Shown: positions 1 through 7,801, numbered from the stretch's first letter. The stretch is DNA of 64,000 bases from Fen-671 sp035502515 (GCA_035502515.1 DATJUH010000099.1:1-64000), one strand, 5' to 3'. Translations and numbers: made by a program. The notes: generated by a model from the letters alone, not told the origin.

Positions 1-107
1 GCACCGACGTCGTAGCCGCGCTCGTGTTCACAGCGTGGACATGGTGCTCCGACCGGCCACGAGCTCCGTGCAAGTGGACGAACGAGGGAGAGTTGACGGC
101 GACTTTT

Positions 108-142
108 GCGCGGTAGTGTAACGATAAGAGCACCTGGCGCGC
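108..142 (+). repeat. 35-bp palindromic dispersed element, copy 1
   Basis: This is one of three 35-bp elements in the window (others at 7016-7050 and, inverted, 48460-48494). All have GCGCG/CGCGC ends that can pair and a conserved interior of the form GTAA(C/G)GATA(A/G)GAGCA followed by (C/T)CT. Copies 2 and 3 lie between convergent gene ends, which is typical of REP-like or terminator-associated elements. The gene to the left of copy 1 is outside the window. The function is unknown. Confidence 0.75.
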
Positions 143-813
143 CAGAGTCGCCTCCGCCCGGCCGGGAGCCCTCGGATCGGAAGCCGCCGCTCGGTCATGA
201 TCGTGCTATTTCGCATTTCCCGAACTATGGCGGGTGCGCAAAGAGGACTTGTCCGGGCCAACCCAGGAACGGAGGTGAAATCTGGTTCAGCGAAATACAA
301 AGCGGCCGGCTCGGGCCTGTATTCATCATTTCAAGAAGTGCCAGCCATGAAGCCGCGAGCTCAAAGTGATGTCACTTTGGCCAAGGCGGCCAAGACGTAA
401 CAGGCTGCCACCTCCAAGCCAATCTGCACTCTGACCTGGCTTCTTCGTCGGGGCCCGCGCCCGTCGAGACGGGCGGCGCCGGGCAATGCCGTCCCTCAAC
501 GGTCCAGGTGAGCTTAAGTCGAGGAAATCTCGGAAAGCCATATCGCCCCAACGCTTTGACGCCTATCATTTGCGGTTGGTCAGACCACCTGAGATAGTCC
601 AGTCACTGCGATCAGTAAGGGTGCGACGATGGTATTCTCCGTTTCGCGTTCGCCGCTCTTCCCGACCCGCACGTTCTTATTCACACTTTCTCGCGCCAAC
701 CCTCCACCATTCAAGTTGTCGAAATTAGAGGGCGCGCCCGATAGGAGCCTCCCTCGATCGCGCGCCACCCATAGCCCCGCCAACTCGCCGGATCCAGGAC
801 AAGGAGGAAGCAC
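143..813. other. Intergenic region upstream of the phosphoesterase gene
   Basis: I see no convincing gene in this 670-base stretch; the short open frames have no family resemblance, and none has a ribosome site that would rescue it. It holds a perfect operator-like palindrome (362-379) and a GC-rich inverted repeat at 731-766 (GGCGCGC ... GCGCGCC). The interior of that inverted repeat contains CGATAGGAGC, a 10-base match to the core of copy 3 of the 35-bp element, so it may be a diverged relative. The final bases carry the ribosome binding site AAGGAGG (801-807) of the next gene. Confidence 0.6.
362..379. promoter_or_regulatory. Perfect 18-bp palindrome, possible operator
   Basis: CAAAGTGA (362-369) and TCACTTTG (372-379) are exact inverted repeats separated by two bases. 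The size and symmetry suit a dimeric regulator, but no regulator gene is adjacent and the nearest downstream gene starts over 400 bases away. Function is inferred from shape only. Confidence 0.35.
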
Positions 814-3126
814 ATGGCTACACAGCAATCCGCCCAGGTCTACATTACGAACACCACGGACGGACAGGCAACGATCACGATGTACCACAACAATTCCTCT
901 AACGGCACCCAGAATGGCACGTGGCAGGCAAACCCGGGGCAGCAAGTGGGCCCGCTCACCGTCTACTTCGAAACCGGGTGGGGTAGCTGGGGGATACTGG
1001 ATTATTGGGCGGTGGAGATTGCGGTGACCGGTGGCTCCACGCCGGGGGTCTACGAGAGCAGCGGGATCCTCCAGTACAGCGACTGGAAGGAATGCCAACT
1101 ACAAAGCCCCGATGCGGGAAAGAACCTCAACTTCACCGTCGATAGCCGTACCTTCTCGATCAACCTCCCCTCCGGTGGCTGCTCGACTCCCATGAACCTG
1201 GTAGAGCGTCAGACGGCGCAGGCGTACGTGACGAACACAACAGACGGGAACGCCACGATCACCCTTTACCACAACAACTCCTCCGACGGTACGCAGAGCG
1301 AGACGTGGTCGGCAACCCCGGGACAACGGGTGGGACCACTTACCGTTCCGTTCCGAGTCGGCCTCAACTCGGCCCTGATCCTGGACTACTGGGCCATCGA
1401 GCTGGTAGTCCAGGATGGTTCCAAACCGGGCGTGTACCAGAGCGCCGGCTTCCTTTCGATGACCGATTGGAAAGAATGCCAGCTTCAGAAGGCAGACGCG
1501 GGCAAAGATCTCCCACTGACCGTTGGGTTCGACACGTTCTCCATCAACCTCCCGTCGGGCGGCTGCCAGGCGGCGATGAGCTATGCCGGCCCGTACTCCA
1601 AGGTCGACCACGTCTTCGTATTGATGCTCGAGAACCACTCGTTCGACAACTTCTTCGCGTTGTCGGGCATCCCGGGGATCACGCACGCGACGCCCAACGA
1701 CTCGAATTCCTATAACGGGCAAACCTACCCCGTGGCGTCGCCCGCGCCACCCAGTATGCCAACTGATCCCGGGCACGAGTTTCTCGACGTAGTCGAGCAG
1801 CTTTGTGGGCCAGGTGTCACCCATGCCCCATGGCAGCCCTACCCGCAACCGCTCACGAACTCCGGCTTTGTGGCCAATTACGCCACCACCCGGTCCGAGA
1901 TAACGTCCAACAACCCCAACCTGCCTACTCCGGGCGAGTACGGCGACATCATGAAGTGTTTCGACACGCGGACGCAATTGCCCGTGATCTACGAATTGGC
2001 TACAGAGTTCGCCATTTGCGACCAATGGTTTTCCTCCATCCCGGGGCCGACATGGCCCAACCGCTTTTTTGTCCACGGCGCGTCATCCGCGGGTTGGGCG
2101 GATTCCCCAGGTACCGGGAGCATAATTGGCTGGGAGACGCCGGGTGGGGGGTTCACCTACCCGAGCGGCTCTTCGATCTTCGACGCCCTGTCAAAGGGAG
2201 GGATGCAATGGCGCGTCTATGTCGATGAGAACGGCCCTGCCCTCGGAGGGATACCCCAGGTGGCGGCGCTGAAGGGAGTCACCTACCTCGTCAACACCAA
2301 CGCCCTCACTTCTCTCGCCTCCGATCTCCAGGGCCCTTACCCGTACACCTATACGTTCATCGAGCCAAACTACGGTGATGTTACGGGCGGCTCCTACGAG
2401 GGCGGATCGTCCCAGCACCCGATGGACGGCGTTGCTCGCGGTGAAGCAGTGATCAAGACCGTATACGAAGCGGTCCGCAACTCGCCGTTGTGGAACCGGA
2501 GCCTGCTGATCGTCACGTACGACGAGCACGGCGGGTTCTACGATTCGGTCAAGCCCGGGCCCGCCCCAATGCCCGGAGACGGAAGTCCCCAAGATGCCAA
2601 GATCAACATGAACGGCTTCATCTTCGACCAATATGGCGTGCGGGTCCCGGCAGTGATCGTCTCCCCCCTGATCCCCAAGGGCACTGTCGACCACACTCTC
2701 TATGACCACGCATCTGTGCTGGCCACGCTGCAACACCTTTATGGTCTGCCCCCGCTTACGAACCGCGACAAGACGGCCAACCATGTCGAGGGTTTGCTGT
2801 CCCTGGCTACGCCGCGGACGGACTGCCCCGCCACCCTCAATAACCCCGCCGTCTTCGTCAAGACGGCCACGGCAGATTTAGGCGATATCCACCAATCGCT
2901 GCCGGATTCGGGCAATGTGCACGGTTCACTGGGCGTCTTGCTGAAGACCGACCTGGAGCTTTCCCGTGGCGACCCAACGGAAACCGCGGCGATCATGGAC
3001 AGGTTCAACGGCATCAAGACAAGGGCGGATGCACAGGCGTATGCCCAGGATGTGGTGGCGAAAGCGAAAACCGCGCAGGCAAACCGGGCCGCCAAACCCC
3101 CTCTGCCCTCCCGTGTTGGCAGCTAG
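814..3126 (+). CDS. Phospholipase C/acid phosphatase-family phosphoesterase with duplicated N-terminal domain
   Basis: This 770-residue protein has three parts. Residues 5-123 and 135-251 are two copies of one roughly 120-residue beta-rich domain; each starts with a (V/A)YVTNTTDG-like motif, contains a DYWA motif and ends in SINLPSGGC. From about residue 258 comes a phosphoesterase domain of the bacterial phospholipase C/AcpA family, with the diagnostic LMLENHSFDNFF (E273, N274, S276) and later GPTWPNR, YDEHGGFYD and RVPAVIVSP motifs that normally hold the metal centre. The expected activity is hydrolysis of phospholipid head groups or other phosphate esters. The start is fixed by AAGGAGG at 801-807, and an in-frame stop at 772-774 prevents extension. 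There is no signal peptide, although relatives are usually Tat-exported. I do not recognise the repeated domain; it could bind lipid or carbohydrate. Confidence 0.9.
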   Translation: MATQQSAQVYITNTTDGQATITMYHNNSSNGTQNGTWQANPGQQVGPLTVYFETGWGSWGILDYWAVEIAVTGGSTPGVYESSGILQYSDWKECQLQSPDAGKNLNFTVDSRTFSINLPSGGCSTPMNLVERQTAQAYVTNTTDGNATITLYHNNSSDGTQSETWSATPGQRVGPLTVPFRVGLNSALILDYWAIELVVQDGSKPGVYQSAGFLSMTDWKECQLQKADAGKDLPLTVGFDTFSINLPSGGCQAAMSYAGPYSKVDHVFVLMLENHSFDNFFALSGIPGITHATPNDSNSYNGQTYPVASPAPPSMPTDPGHEFLDVVEQLCGPGVTHAPWQPYPQPLTNSGFVANYATTRSEITSNNPNLPTPGEYGDIMKCFDTRTQLPVIYELATEFAICDQWFSSIPGPTWPNRFFVHGASSAGWADSPGTGSIIGWETPGGGFTYPSGSSIFDALSKGGMQWRVYVDENGPALGGIPQVAALKGVTYLVNTNALTSLASDLQGPYPYTYTFIEPNYGDVTGGSYEGGSSQHPMDGVARGEAVIKTVYEAVRNSPLWNRSLLIVTYDEHGGFYDSVKPGPAPMPGDGSPQDAKINMNGFIFDQYGVRVPAVIVSPLIPKGTVDHTLYDHASVLATLQHLYGLPPLTNRDKTANHVEGLLSLATPRTDCPATLNNPAVFVKTATADLGDIHQSLPDSGNVHGSLGVLLKTDLELSRGDPTETAAIMDRFNGIKTRADAQAYAQDVVAKAKTAQANRAAKPPLPSRVGS

Positions 3127-3138
3127 CGGTTGATTAGG

Positions 3139-3170
3139 TGCTCAGGTCGCTGGTACCAGTGACCTGAGCA
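3139..3170. terminator. 32-bp palindrome between convergent coding ends
   Basis: TGCTCAGGTC (3139-3148) pairs with GACCTGAGCA (3161-3170), and the 12 bases between are themselves palindromic around GGTACC. In RNA it would form a near-continuous hairpin with one G-U pair. It follows the phosphoesterase stop by 13 bases and also spans the 3' end of the minus-strand remnant, so it could terminate in both directions. No strong T tract follows. Confidence 0.55.
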
Positions 3171-3405
3171 CGTTCTCGGCGACACGGACCAGATCCCGCA
3201 CAATGTCGCCGGCGGGAGGGACGTCATGGATGAGATCTATAGCCTCGCCGGCCCAGACCGGGTGGAGCGAGGTCTCACCGCCCGCCGTTCTGGCGCGATA
3301 GCGGGACAACGTTTCTTCGTCCGAGGTCAGTGTGCAACGACATGAGGCCATCTTGGCCCATGGAGCGCAGGCGCGTTCCTTGACTCCCTCGACCGCATCG
3401 GCCAC
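3142..3405 (-). pseudogene. C-terminal remnant of a nitronate monooxygenase-like gene
   Basis: The last 50 or so residues of this 87-codon frame (PVWAGEAIDLIHDVPPAGDI, then a VRVAENVLR-like helix) match the conserved C-terminus of the 2-nitropropane dioxygenase/nitronate monooxygenase family, a flavoenzyme of about 320-370 residues. The N-terminal FMN-barrel is absent, and the residues before the recognisable part do not look like the family. I read it as a truncated, decayed gene. Its final codons overlap the bidirectional palindrome at 3139-3170. Confidence 0.55.
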
Positions 3406-3548
3406 TATGGCTGAGGCGAGTTCCGCGCCTCCCTCCGCCGGCCGTCCCAGCCAGCCGGCACCTGGAGGTAAAGGGGATCATGTCCTCGGGTCGTTGTCCG
3501 TTACCTCCGAGGGCGTAGCTGGGGCGCCGATCGGAGTGTGCCGACCGG

Positions 3549-4049
3549 ATGACGACGAAAAAACACCTCAAGCGTCGGGTCAGGTTGCGTGCTGCTCAGA
3601 CCGGTGAACCCTACGCCACGGCCCTGCGGAGGATCCGCCAACAGCAGGAGGACCCCATGCCCGCCACCACCACTTCTTTCGAACACGCCATTGTGTCATG
3701 CTCGTTTTGCGGCAAGCCGAACACCGCAGTTCAGCAGCTCGTCGCCGGTCCAGGTGTCTACATATGCAACGAGTGCGTCGAACTTTCCGCCACGATTGTC
3801 GCCGACGCTGCTCGGGCCACCCCGGAGGAGCCCGCCCGACGACGGTCGGAGTACGGCAACCGGTCTACCGAGGTTATCCTCGCATTGCTCCCGGCGTTGG
3901 TTCGTCATGCCGACCAGGTCGAACGCGAGTTGACCGGCTCTGTCGACCGTTTGCGAGAACGAGGTACCGACTGGCAGACGATCGCCATTGCCGCGGGTAT
4001 GAGCATCGACGGCGTCCGTCAACGCTTCGAAGGCGCGCCTCTCGACTAG
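3549..4049 (+). CDS. Orphan ClpX-type C4 zinc finger protein
   Basis: This 166-residue protein contains the ClpX N-terminal zinc-binding domain (about residues 47-85): SCSFCGK, then YICNECV, a C-x2-C...C-x2-C site. It lacks the AAA+ ATPase that follows in real ClpX. The N-terminus has a basic TGEPYATALR stretch seen at the start of assorted small actinobacterial proteins. The C-terminal 50 residues look helical, with a helix-turn-helix-like TDWQTIAIAAGMSIDGVRQR. In ClpX this finger mediates dimerisation and substrate or adaptor contact, so an adaptor or DNA-binding role is possible, but no function is established here. It appears monocistronic. Confidence 0.8.
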   Translation: MTTKKHLKRRVRLRAAQTGEPYATALRRIRQQQEDPMPATTTSFEHAIVSCSFCGKPNTAVQQLVAGPGVYICNECVELSATIVADAARATPEEPARRRSEYGNRSTEVILALLPALVRHADQVERELTGSVDRLRERGTDWQTIAIAAGMSIDGVRQRFEGAPLD

Positions 4050-4124
4050 CCGCTTGGGTGGCACCCGTCCATATTCGTGCAGTAGACAGAGTCGAACACG
4101 ATCGAGCCTTGGAGGGAGGCTGCC

Positions 4125-4223
4125 TTGGCTTTTGCAGGCATTAAGGGCGAGCCGTTCAAGATGAACGCCCGGCCCGGTATGCGCGGCACGAGGGTGGCCC
4201 GGCCCCTCGACCTTCGCGCCTGA
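4125..4223 (+). CDS. Putative 32-residue upstream ORF coupled to the RibD-like gene
   Basis: A TTG codon at 4125 sits 6-7 bases after a strong GGAGGGAGG ribosome site. It opens a 32-residue frame (beginning AFAGIKGEPFKMN) that stops at 4221-4223, one base before the ATG of the next gene. The downstream gene has no strong site of its own, so this frame may drive it by translational coupling. I recognise no family, and it may also be a gene remnant. Confidence 0.4.
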   Translation: MAFAGIKGEPFKMNARPGMRGTRVARPLDLRA

Positions 4224-4224
4224 C

Positions 4225-4797
4225 ATGGCCAAGCTGATCTACTCGGCGATTTCATCGCTGGACGAGTATGTCGAGGATGAGCAAGGGCACTTCGATTGGG
4301 CGGCGCCCGACGACGAGGTGTTCGCCTTCGTCAACGACCTCGAGCGGCCGATCGGCACCTACCTCTATGGGCGCCGGATGTACGAGGCCATGGTTGTCTG
4401 GGACTCGGTGAACACCGGCGCCGATCAATCTGGGGTGACGGGCGACTTCGCAGAGATATGGCGGTCTGCCGACAAGATCGTGTACTCCAGGACTCTTCAA
4501 GTGGTGTCGAGCGCCCGGACCCGGATCGAGCGTGATTTCGACCCCGCCATGATCAATGGGCTCAAGCAGTCAGCTACTCTCGATATCACGGTCGGGGGTG
4601 CCGCACTCGCGGCGGAGGCGCTGGCCGCCGGCCTGGTCGACGAATGCCACCTGTTCCTTAATCCGGTCCTCGTCGGCGGCGGAAAGCGCGCCCTGCCGGA
4701 CGGCGTTCGCGCCCGGCTCGAACTCCTCTCCGAGCGCACTTTCGGAAACGGGGTCGTCCACCTCCATTACGGAGTCCTTGCTCAGGATTCTCCTTGA
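4225..4797 (+). CDS. Dihydrofolate reductase-fold (RibD C-terminal domain) protein
   Basis: This 190-residue protein is a member of the RibD C-terminal/DHFR-like family. The N-terminus MAKLIYSAISSLDEYVED corresponds to the usual S.SLDGY.. signature with Glu in place of Gly. It is followed by a YGRRMYEAM motif and a C-terminal VDECHLFLNPVLVGGGKRAL segment that builds the NADPH-binding core. Stand-alone members are NAD(P)H-dependent reductases of mostly unknown substrate and are not true riboflavin enzymes. The start ATG follows the stop of a small upstream frame by one base, suggesting coupling. The next gene (DUF302) is 60 bases downstream with its own ribosome site. Confidence 0.85.
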   Translation: MAKLIYSAISSLDEYVEDEQGHFDWAAPDDEVFAFVNDLERPIGTYLYGRRMYEAMVVWDSVNTGADQSGVTGDFAEIWRSADKIVYSRTLQVVSSARTRIERDFDPAMINGLKQSATLDITVGGAALAAEALAAGLVDECHLFLNPVLVGGGKRALPDGVRARLELLSERTFGNGVVHLHYGVLAQDSP

Positions 4798-4857
4798 CCA
4801 TCAGCTCAGGGAATCACCGGGATTTCTGGGGAGCGAAAACTAACGAGGAGGCCATAA

Positions 4858-5262
4858 ATGCCCGACGCCGCAACCGCCCACGATGACGATGTCGTTACCA
4901 AACTGAGCCGGCGATCTGTCACTGAAACTGTCGCTCGGTTCACGGAGATACTGGCGGCCAAAGGAGTACGCCTTTTCACCACTATCGACCAGAGGGCCGA
5001 GGCGCTCCGGGTGGGCCTCGAGTTACGGGAGACGACTCTGGTCGTGTTCGGCAGCCCGACGGCGGGCACCCCGGTCATGGTGGCCGCTCCGCTGTCGGCG
5101 CTCGACCTCCCGCTCAAAATCGTGGTCTGGGCGGACGGGACCCAGACGAAGGTCTCCTATGTTTCACCTCGAGCCCTGGCGGCGCGATATCAGCTCAGCC
5201 CGGAGCTCGAAGGGCATCTTTCGGCCATAGACGGGCTGACAGACGCTCTCGTTGGAGACTGA
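4858..5262 (+). CDS. DUF302 domain protein
   Basis: This 134-residue protein has a single DUF302 domain: an N-terminal helix (SVTETVARFTEILAAKGV), a central strand segment TTLVVFGSPTAGTPVM, and a C-terminal YQLSPELEGHL region. The family is widespread and small, with a fold related to TT1751 and no assigned biochemical role; members often sit near redox or stress genes. GAGGAGG at about 4844-4850 fixes the start. No signal peptide or membrane segment is visible, so it should be cytoplasmic. Its 3' end faces the TetR gene. Confidence 0.85.
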   Translation: MPDAATAHDDDVVTKLSRRSVTETVARFTEILAAKGVRLFTTIDQRAEALRVGLELRETTLVVFGSPTAGTPVMVAAPLSALDLPLKIVVWADGTQTKVSYVSPRALAARYQLSPELEGHLSAIDGLTDALVGD

Positions 5263-5397
5263 AAGAACACCCGGCGCAGAGCCAGTAATTGCCCGAAGCT
5301 CAGCTACGATCCAGGCCCTCTCCCACCGGAAAACCTGTCGCAAATGCGGCCCGGGCGGACCGCGGAAGAGCCGGTCCAGGACGCTGCGACCAAATGG

Positions 5398-5997
5398 TCA
5401 ACGCTCAGCGTCACGCAGTGCCGATGCGATCACCGTCGTGACGACCCTGTGGACCGCGCTCTCCCGTACCGGCGGGCCCTCCCGGTCGGTGAAAAGGATG
5501 TGCACGGCGCCTACAAGCGTGGGAGCGAGGGTGCCGATGTCGGCATCGGCCGCGATACGGCCCATGTCCCGCTCGAGCGTCAGGTAGGAGCCGAGCATGG
5601 CCACGGCCTCCGTGAGGATGGGTACGCCGGCCACGCCGGCCTGCCGCAACCGGGCGCGAAGACCGTCACGCGAGATGACGAGGCTGACGACCGTCACTGC
5701 CACCGGCCCGAACAGCACGACCAACGCGCCGGTAAGGTTGCCGGCCACAGTGCCGGTCCCGGCCGAGCCGCACAAGATTGTGGCCTGGCTCTCCACCCGG
5801 GCCGCCCGGTCGAGCACGAACTCGGCCAGAAAGGCGTCGAAGTCGGCGAAGTGCCGGTGCAGAACGCCCTTGGCACAGGTCGCCTCGGTCGTGACCGCCC
5901 GGCTGGTCAACCCGCCGGGCCCGTCCCGCTGGAGAATGCGTTCTGCGGCATCGAACAACTGGGTGCGTGGGTCTCGCATGGCAAAGCCTGTGGGCAC
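5398..5997 (-). CDS. TetR/AcrR family transcriptional regulator
   Basis: This 199-residue repressor-type protein has the TetR N-terminal helix-turn-helix at about residues 12-58 (LFDAAERILQRDGPGGLTSR ... GVLHRHFADFDAFLAEFV). A helical ligand-binding and dimerisation domain follows. The GTG start at 5997 is preceded by an AAGGGGAGA site. It is divergent from the methyltransferase gene, and the region between them holds a perfect 16-bp-arm palindrome with overlapping promoters (6080-6123), the likely operator for both autoregulation and methyltransferase control. The ligand is unknown. Confidence 0.88.
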   Translation of the reverse strand: MPTGFAMRDPRTQLFDAAERILQRDGPGGLTSRAVTTEATCAKGVLHRHFADFDAFLAEFVLDRAARVESQATILCGSAGTGTVAGNLTGALVVLFGPVAVTVVSLVISRDGLRARLRQAGVAGVPILTEAVAMLGSYLTLERDMGRIAADADIGTLAPTLVGAVHILFTDREGPPVRESAVHRVVTTVIASALRDAER

Positions 5998-6079
5998 CGG
6001 CTGTCTCCCCTTTGAACCTCATTTGAGCGACGTTGTCCGGGCCGGTGCGGCAACCGGGCCCGGCCACTGCCCACAGCTA

Positions 6080-6123
6080 TTGCCGAGTGGGCATACGCCC
6101 ATTATAGTGGGCGTATGCCCACT
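6080..6123. promoter_or_regulatory. Divergent promoter with 38-bp palindromic operator; leaderless start
   Basis: AGTGGGCATACGCCCA (6086-6101) and its exact inverse TGGGCGTATGCCCACT (6108-6123) flank TTATAG. On the plus strand, TTGCCG (6080-6085), a 17-base spacer and TATAGT (6103-6108) place the transcription start on the A of the ATG at 6115, so the methyltransferase mRNA would be leaderless. On the minus strand the same spacer reads TATAAT (6106-6101), a consensus -10 for the TetR gene, though its -35 is poor. A dimer bound here would block both promoters. The operator assignment to the adjacent TetR protein is inference. Confidence 0.75.
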
Positions 6124-6939
6124 ACGGAGCCTCAACCCAACCCCTTCGCCGTAAGCGAGTCGCACCACGCCCGGGAGATGGCCGAGGGCTTCGGGTCGGA
6201 CCCCGAGCAGTACGACCGCGCCCGGCCCCGATATCCCCAGGCCATGGCGGACCGGATCGTCGCCGCCAGCCCCGGGCACGACGTCCTCGATGTAGGCATC
6301 GGCACCGGCATTTCCGCCCGGCCGTTCCAGGCTGCCGGGTGCCGCGTGGTGGGTGTAGACGTCGACCCGCGGATGGCCGAGTTCGCCTGCCGCGCCGGCT
6401 TCGAGGTCGAGGTGGCCAAGTTCGAGGAGTGGGACTCGAGCGGGCAGGTGTTCGACATTGTCATTTCCGGCCAGGCCTGGCACTGGGTGGATCCCGTCGC
6501 CGGCGCAGCCAAGGCGGCCGAAGTGCTCAGGGCCGGTGGCCGCTTGGCCGTGTTCTGGAACGTCTTCGACTTCCCTCCCGACCTTGGAAAAGCCTTCGCC
6601 GACGTCTACCAGCGGGTACTGCCCGGTTCGCCCTTCGCCCGGGGGACGTCCGGCGGGTTGGCGGCGTACGCCGGGCTGTCGGACAAGGCGACCGGCGGGG
6701 TGCGGGAGGTGGCCAGCTTCGGTGAGCCGGAGCGGTGGCAGTTCGACTGGGAGGCGATTTACAGCCGCGACCAGTGGCTGGACCAGGTGCCGACATCGGG
6801 GGGCCACCGCCAGTTCCCGCCAGGCAAACTCGAGCAGCTGCTGGCGGGCATCGGGACCGCCATCGACGCCGCCGGCGGCCACTTCACGATGCGGTACACC
6901 ACCGTTGTCGTCACCGCCGTCAAAAGCACCCCAGCCTGA
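6115..6939 (+). CDS. Class I SAM-dependent methyltransferase
   Basis: This 274-residue methyltransferase has the Rossmann-type SAM site: motif I VLDVGIGTGISARPF, then VVGVDVDPRM holding the acidic residue that binds the ribose, and FDIVISGQAWHWVDP as motif IV. The WHWVDP signature and the early YDRARPRYP segment are typical of the Methyltransf_11/UbiE-like small-molecule methyltransferases. The substrate cannot be told from sequence. The start codon lies inside the palindromic operator, so the gene is probably transcribed without a leader and repressed by the divergent TetR protein. Relatives paired this way often modify or detoxify the regulator's ligand. Confidence 0.88.
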   Translation: MPTTEPQPNPFAVSESHHAREMAEGFGSDPEQYDRARPRYPQAMADRIVAASPGHDVLDVGIGTGISARPFQAAGCRVVGVDVDPRMAEFACRAGFEVEVAKFEEWDSSGQVFDIVISGQAWHWVDPVAGAAKAAEVLRAGGRLAVFWNVFDFPPDLGKAFADVYQRVLPGSPFARGTSGGLAAYAGLSDKATGGVREVASFGEPERWQFDWEAIYSRDQWLDQVPTSGGHRQFPPGKLEQLLAGIGTAIDAAGGHFTMRYTTVVVTAVKSTPA

Positions 6940-7015
6940 AGGCCGCCAGCCAGCTGCCGGACGGCCTGCGGCCACTGCCGGTCACCATCATTTTCCGCCC
7001 CGTCCGGGGACTTGT

Positions 7016-7050
7016 GCGCGCTGGTGTAAGGATAAGAGCATCTAGCGCGC
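7016..7050 (+). repeat. 35-bp palindromic dispersed element, copy 2
   Basis: Same element as at 108-142, with the longest terminal pairing: GCGCGCT against AGCGCGC. The conserved interior reads GTAAGGATAAGAGCATCT. It lies between the convergent ends of the methyltransferase (6939) and the GbsR-type regulator (7116), and may act as a transcription end or REP-like structure. Confidence 0.75.
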
Positions 7051-7115
7051 AAACATTTGCTCGATCGGCAAGCACCGGCCGCCAGCAAGCGCCGGCGCCC
7101 GAAGGTGGCCGCCGG

Positions 7116-7649
7116 CTACGCGTTCCCGTCCCTACCGCGCGACTGCTGCTTGAAGCGGGACCAATCGGCATATACCTGATGCCGGTGGGCCGCCAACCAC
7201 TCGTGGTAGTCCCTCATGTTGAGGAACCGGGTGCGCGGGTGCCCGTCCTCAGGCCCGAGAGCTTCCAGGACCCGCTCGGCGAACTTTTGCCGCCGGCGGA
7301 GATAGCGCCCTTCGGTGGCCAGGAACGCACCCCACACGTCGTCTTCGGCCCGGAAGAAGTAGCTCCGCTCTCCCGCCACCGCCACCCGCCTGATGAAGCC
7401 TTCGTCGACCAGGACCTTGGTGGCGGTCGAGATGGACCCTGTGCTGGCGTGAAGGGCTTCGGCCAGCTCAGCCGATGAAACGTACGGGGCGTTGCTCAGC
7501 ATGAGGTAGCCGAGGACCCGGCCCTGCATACGAGGCTCTCCGAGCTCGGCCCAGATCAAACCCATCTCCTCTACCAGGCTGGCGCGGCCCTCGTCGTCGA
7601 TGCTCGACTCCCGGGGGCTCCGGGCTCGACTCCTTACCAGGGCATCCAC
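7116..7649 (-). CDS. GbsR/MarR-type transcriptional regulator
   Basis: This protein of about 177 residues resembles the GbsR subgroup of MarR regulators. After a short N-terminus comes LVEEMGLIWAELGEPRMQGR, then a winged helix-turn-helix: SSAELAEALHASTGSISTAT as the DNA-reading part and GERSYFFRAEDDVW as the wing. The tail is charged and helical. I place the start at the GTG at 7649, 3 bases after GGGGGA; a TTG at 7694 is the alternative and would add 15 residues. It is transcribed away from the oligopeptide transporter operon, which it may control through the AT-rich region between them. Confidence 0.82.
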   Translation of the reverse strand: MDALVRSRARSPRESSIDDEGRASLVEEMGLIWAELGEPRMQGRVLGYLMLSNAPYVSSAELAEALHASTGSISTATKVLVDEGFIRRVAVAGERSYFFRAEDDVWGAFLATEGRYLRRRQKFAERVLEALGPEDGHPRTRFLNMRDYHEWLAAHRHQVYADWSRFKQQSRGRDGNA

Positions 7650-7788
7650 AATTCCCCCGATCGGTGCAGCGCAGCGTTGTGCTCCACGGGACAACCTAGC
7701 CTGGCAACGGTTTCGCCGGGCGGCCGTGGGTGCAGCGTCGTTAACATGCTCTTCATACTTTCAGTTATTACCGAAGGCTCAGTGAAGC

Positions 7789-7801
7789 TAATCTAATCTA
7801 G
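7789..7801. promoter_or_regulatory. AT-rich direct repeats in the divergent regulator/transporter intergenic region
   Basis: Two adjacent TAATC units followed by TAG (7789-7801) sit in an AT-rich island (about 7740-7800) that stands out from the GC-rich surroundings. The island separates the GbsR-type gene from the transporter operon. It is a candidate regulator site or promoter core, although I cannot pair a clear -35 and -10. Confidence 0.3.

Noticed and set aside
108..142. Interpreting the 35-bp element as an integron attC site or a CRISPR repeat
   Set aside because: It lacks the RYYYAAC/GTTRRRY core pair of attC, there is no integrase, and the copies are dispersed rather than regularly spaced.
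1099..2076. Long minus-strand open frame opposite the phosphoesterase gene
   Set aside because: It is antisense to a strongly supported gene, has a biased composition rich in Arg/Val/Gly, and shows no family motif. GC-rich DNA produces such shadows routinely.
3275..3571. 98-codon minus-strand frame overlapping the nitronate monooxygenase remnant
   Set aside because: No recognisable motif; it is in a different frame from the conserved C-terminus and overlaps the start of the zinc finger gene on the other strand.
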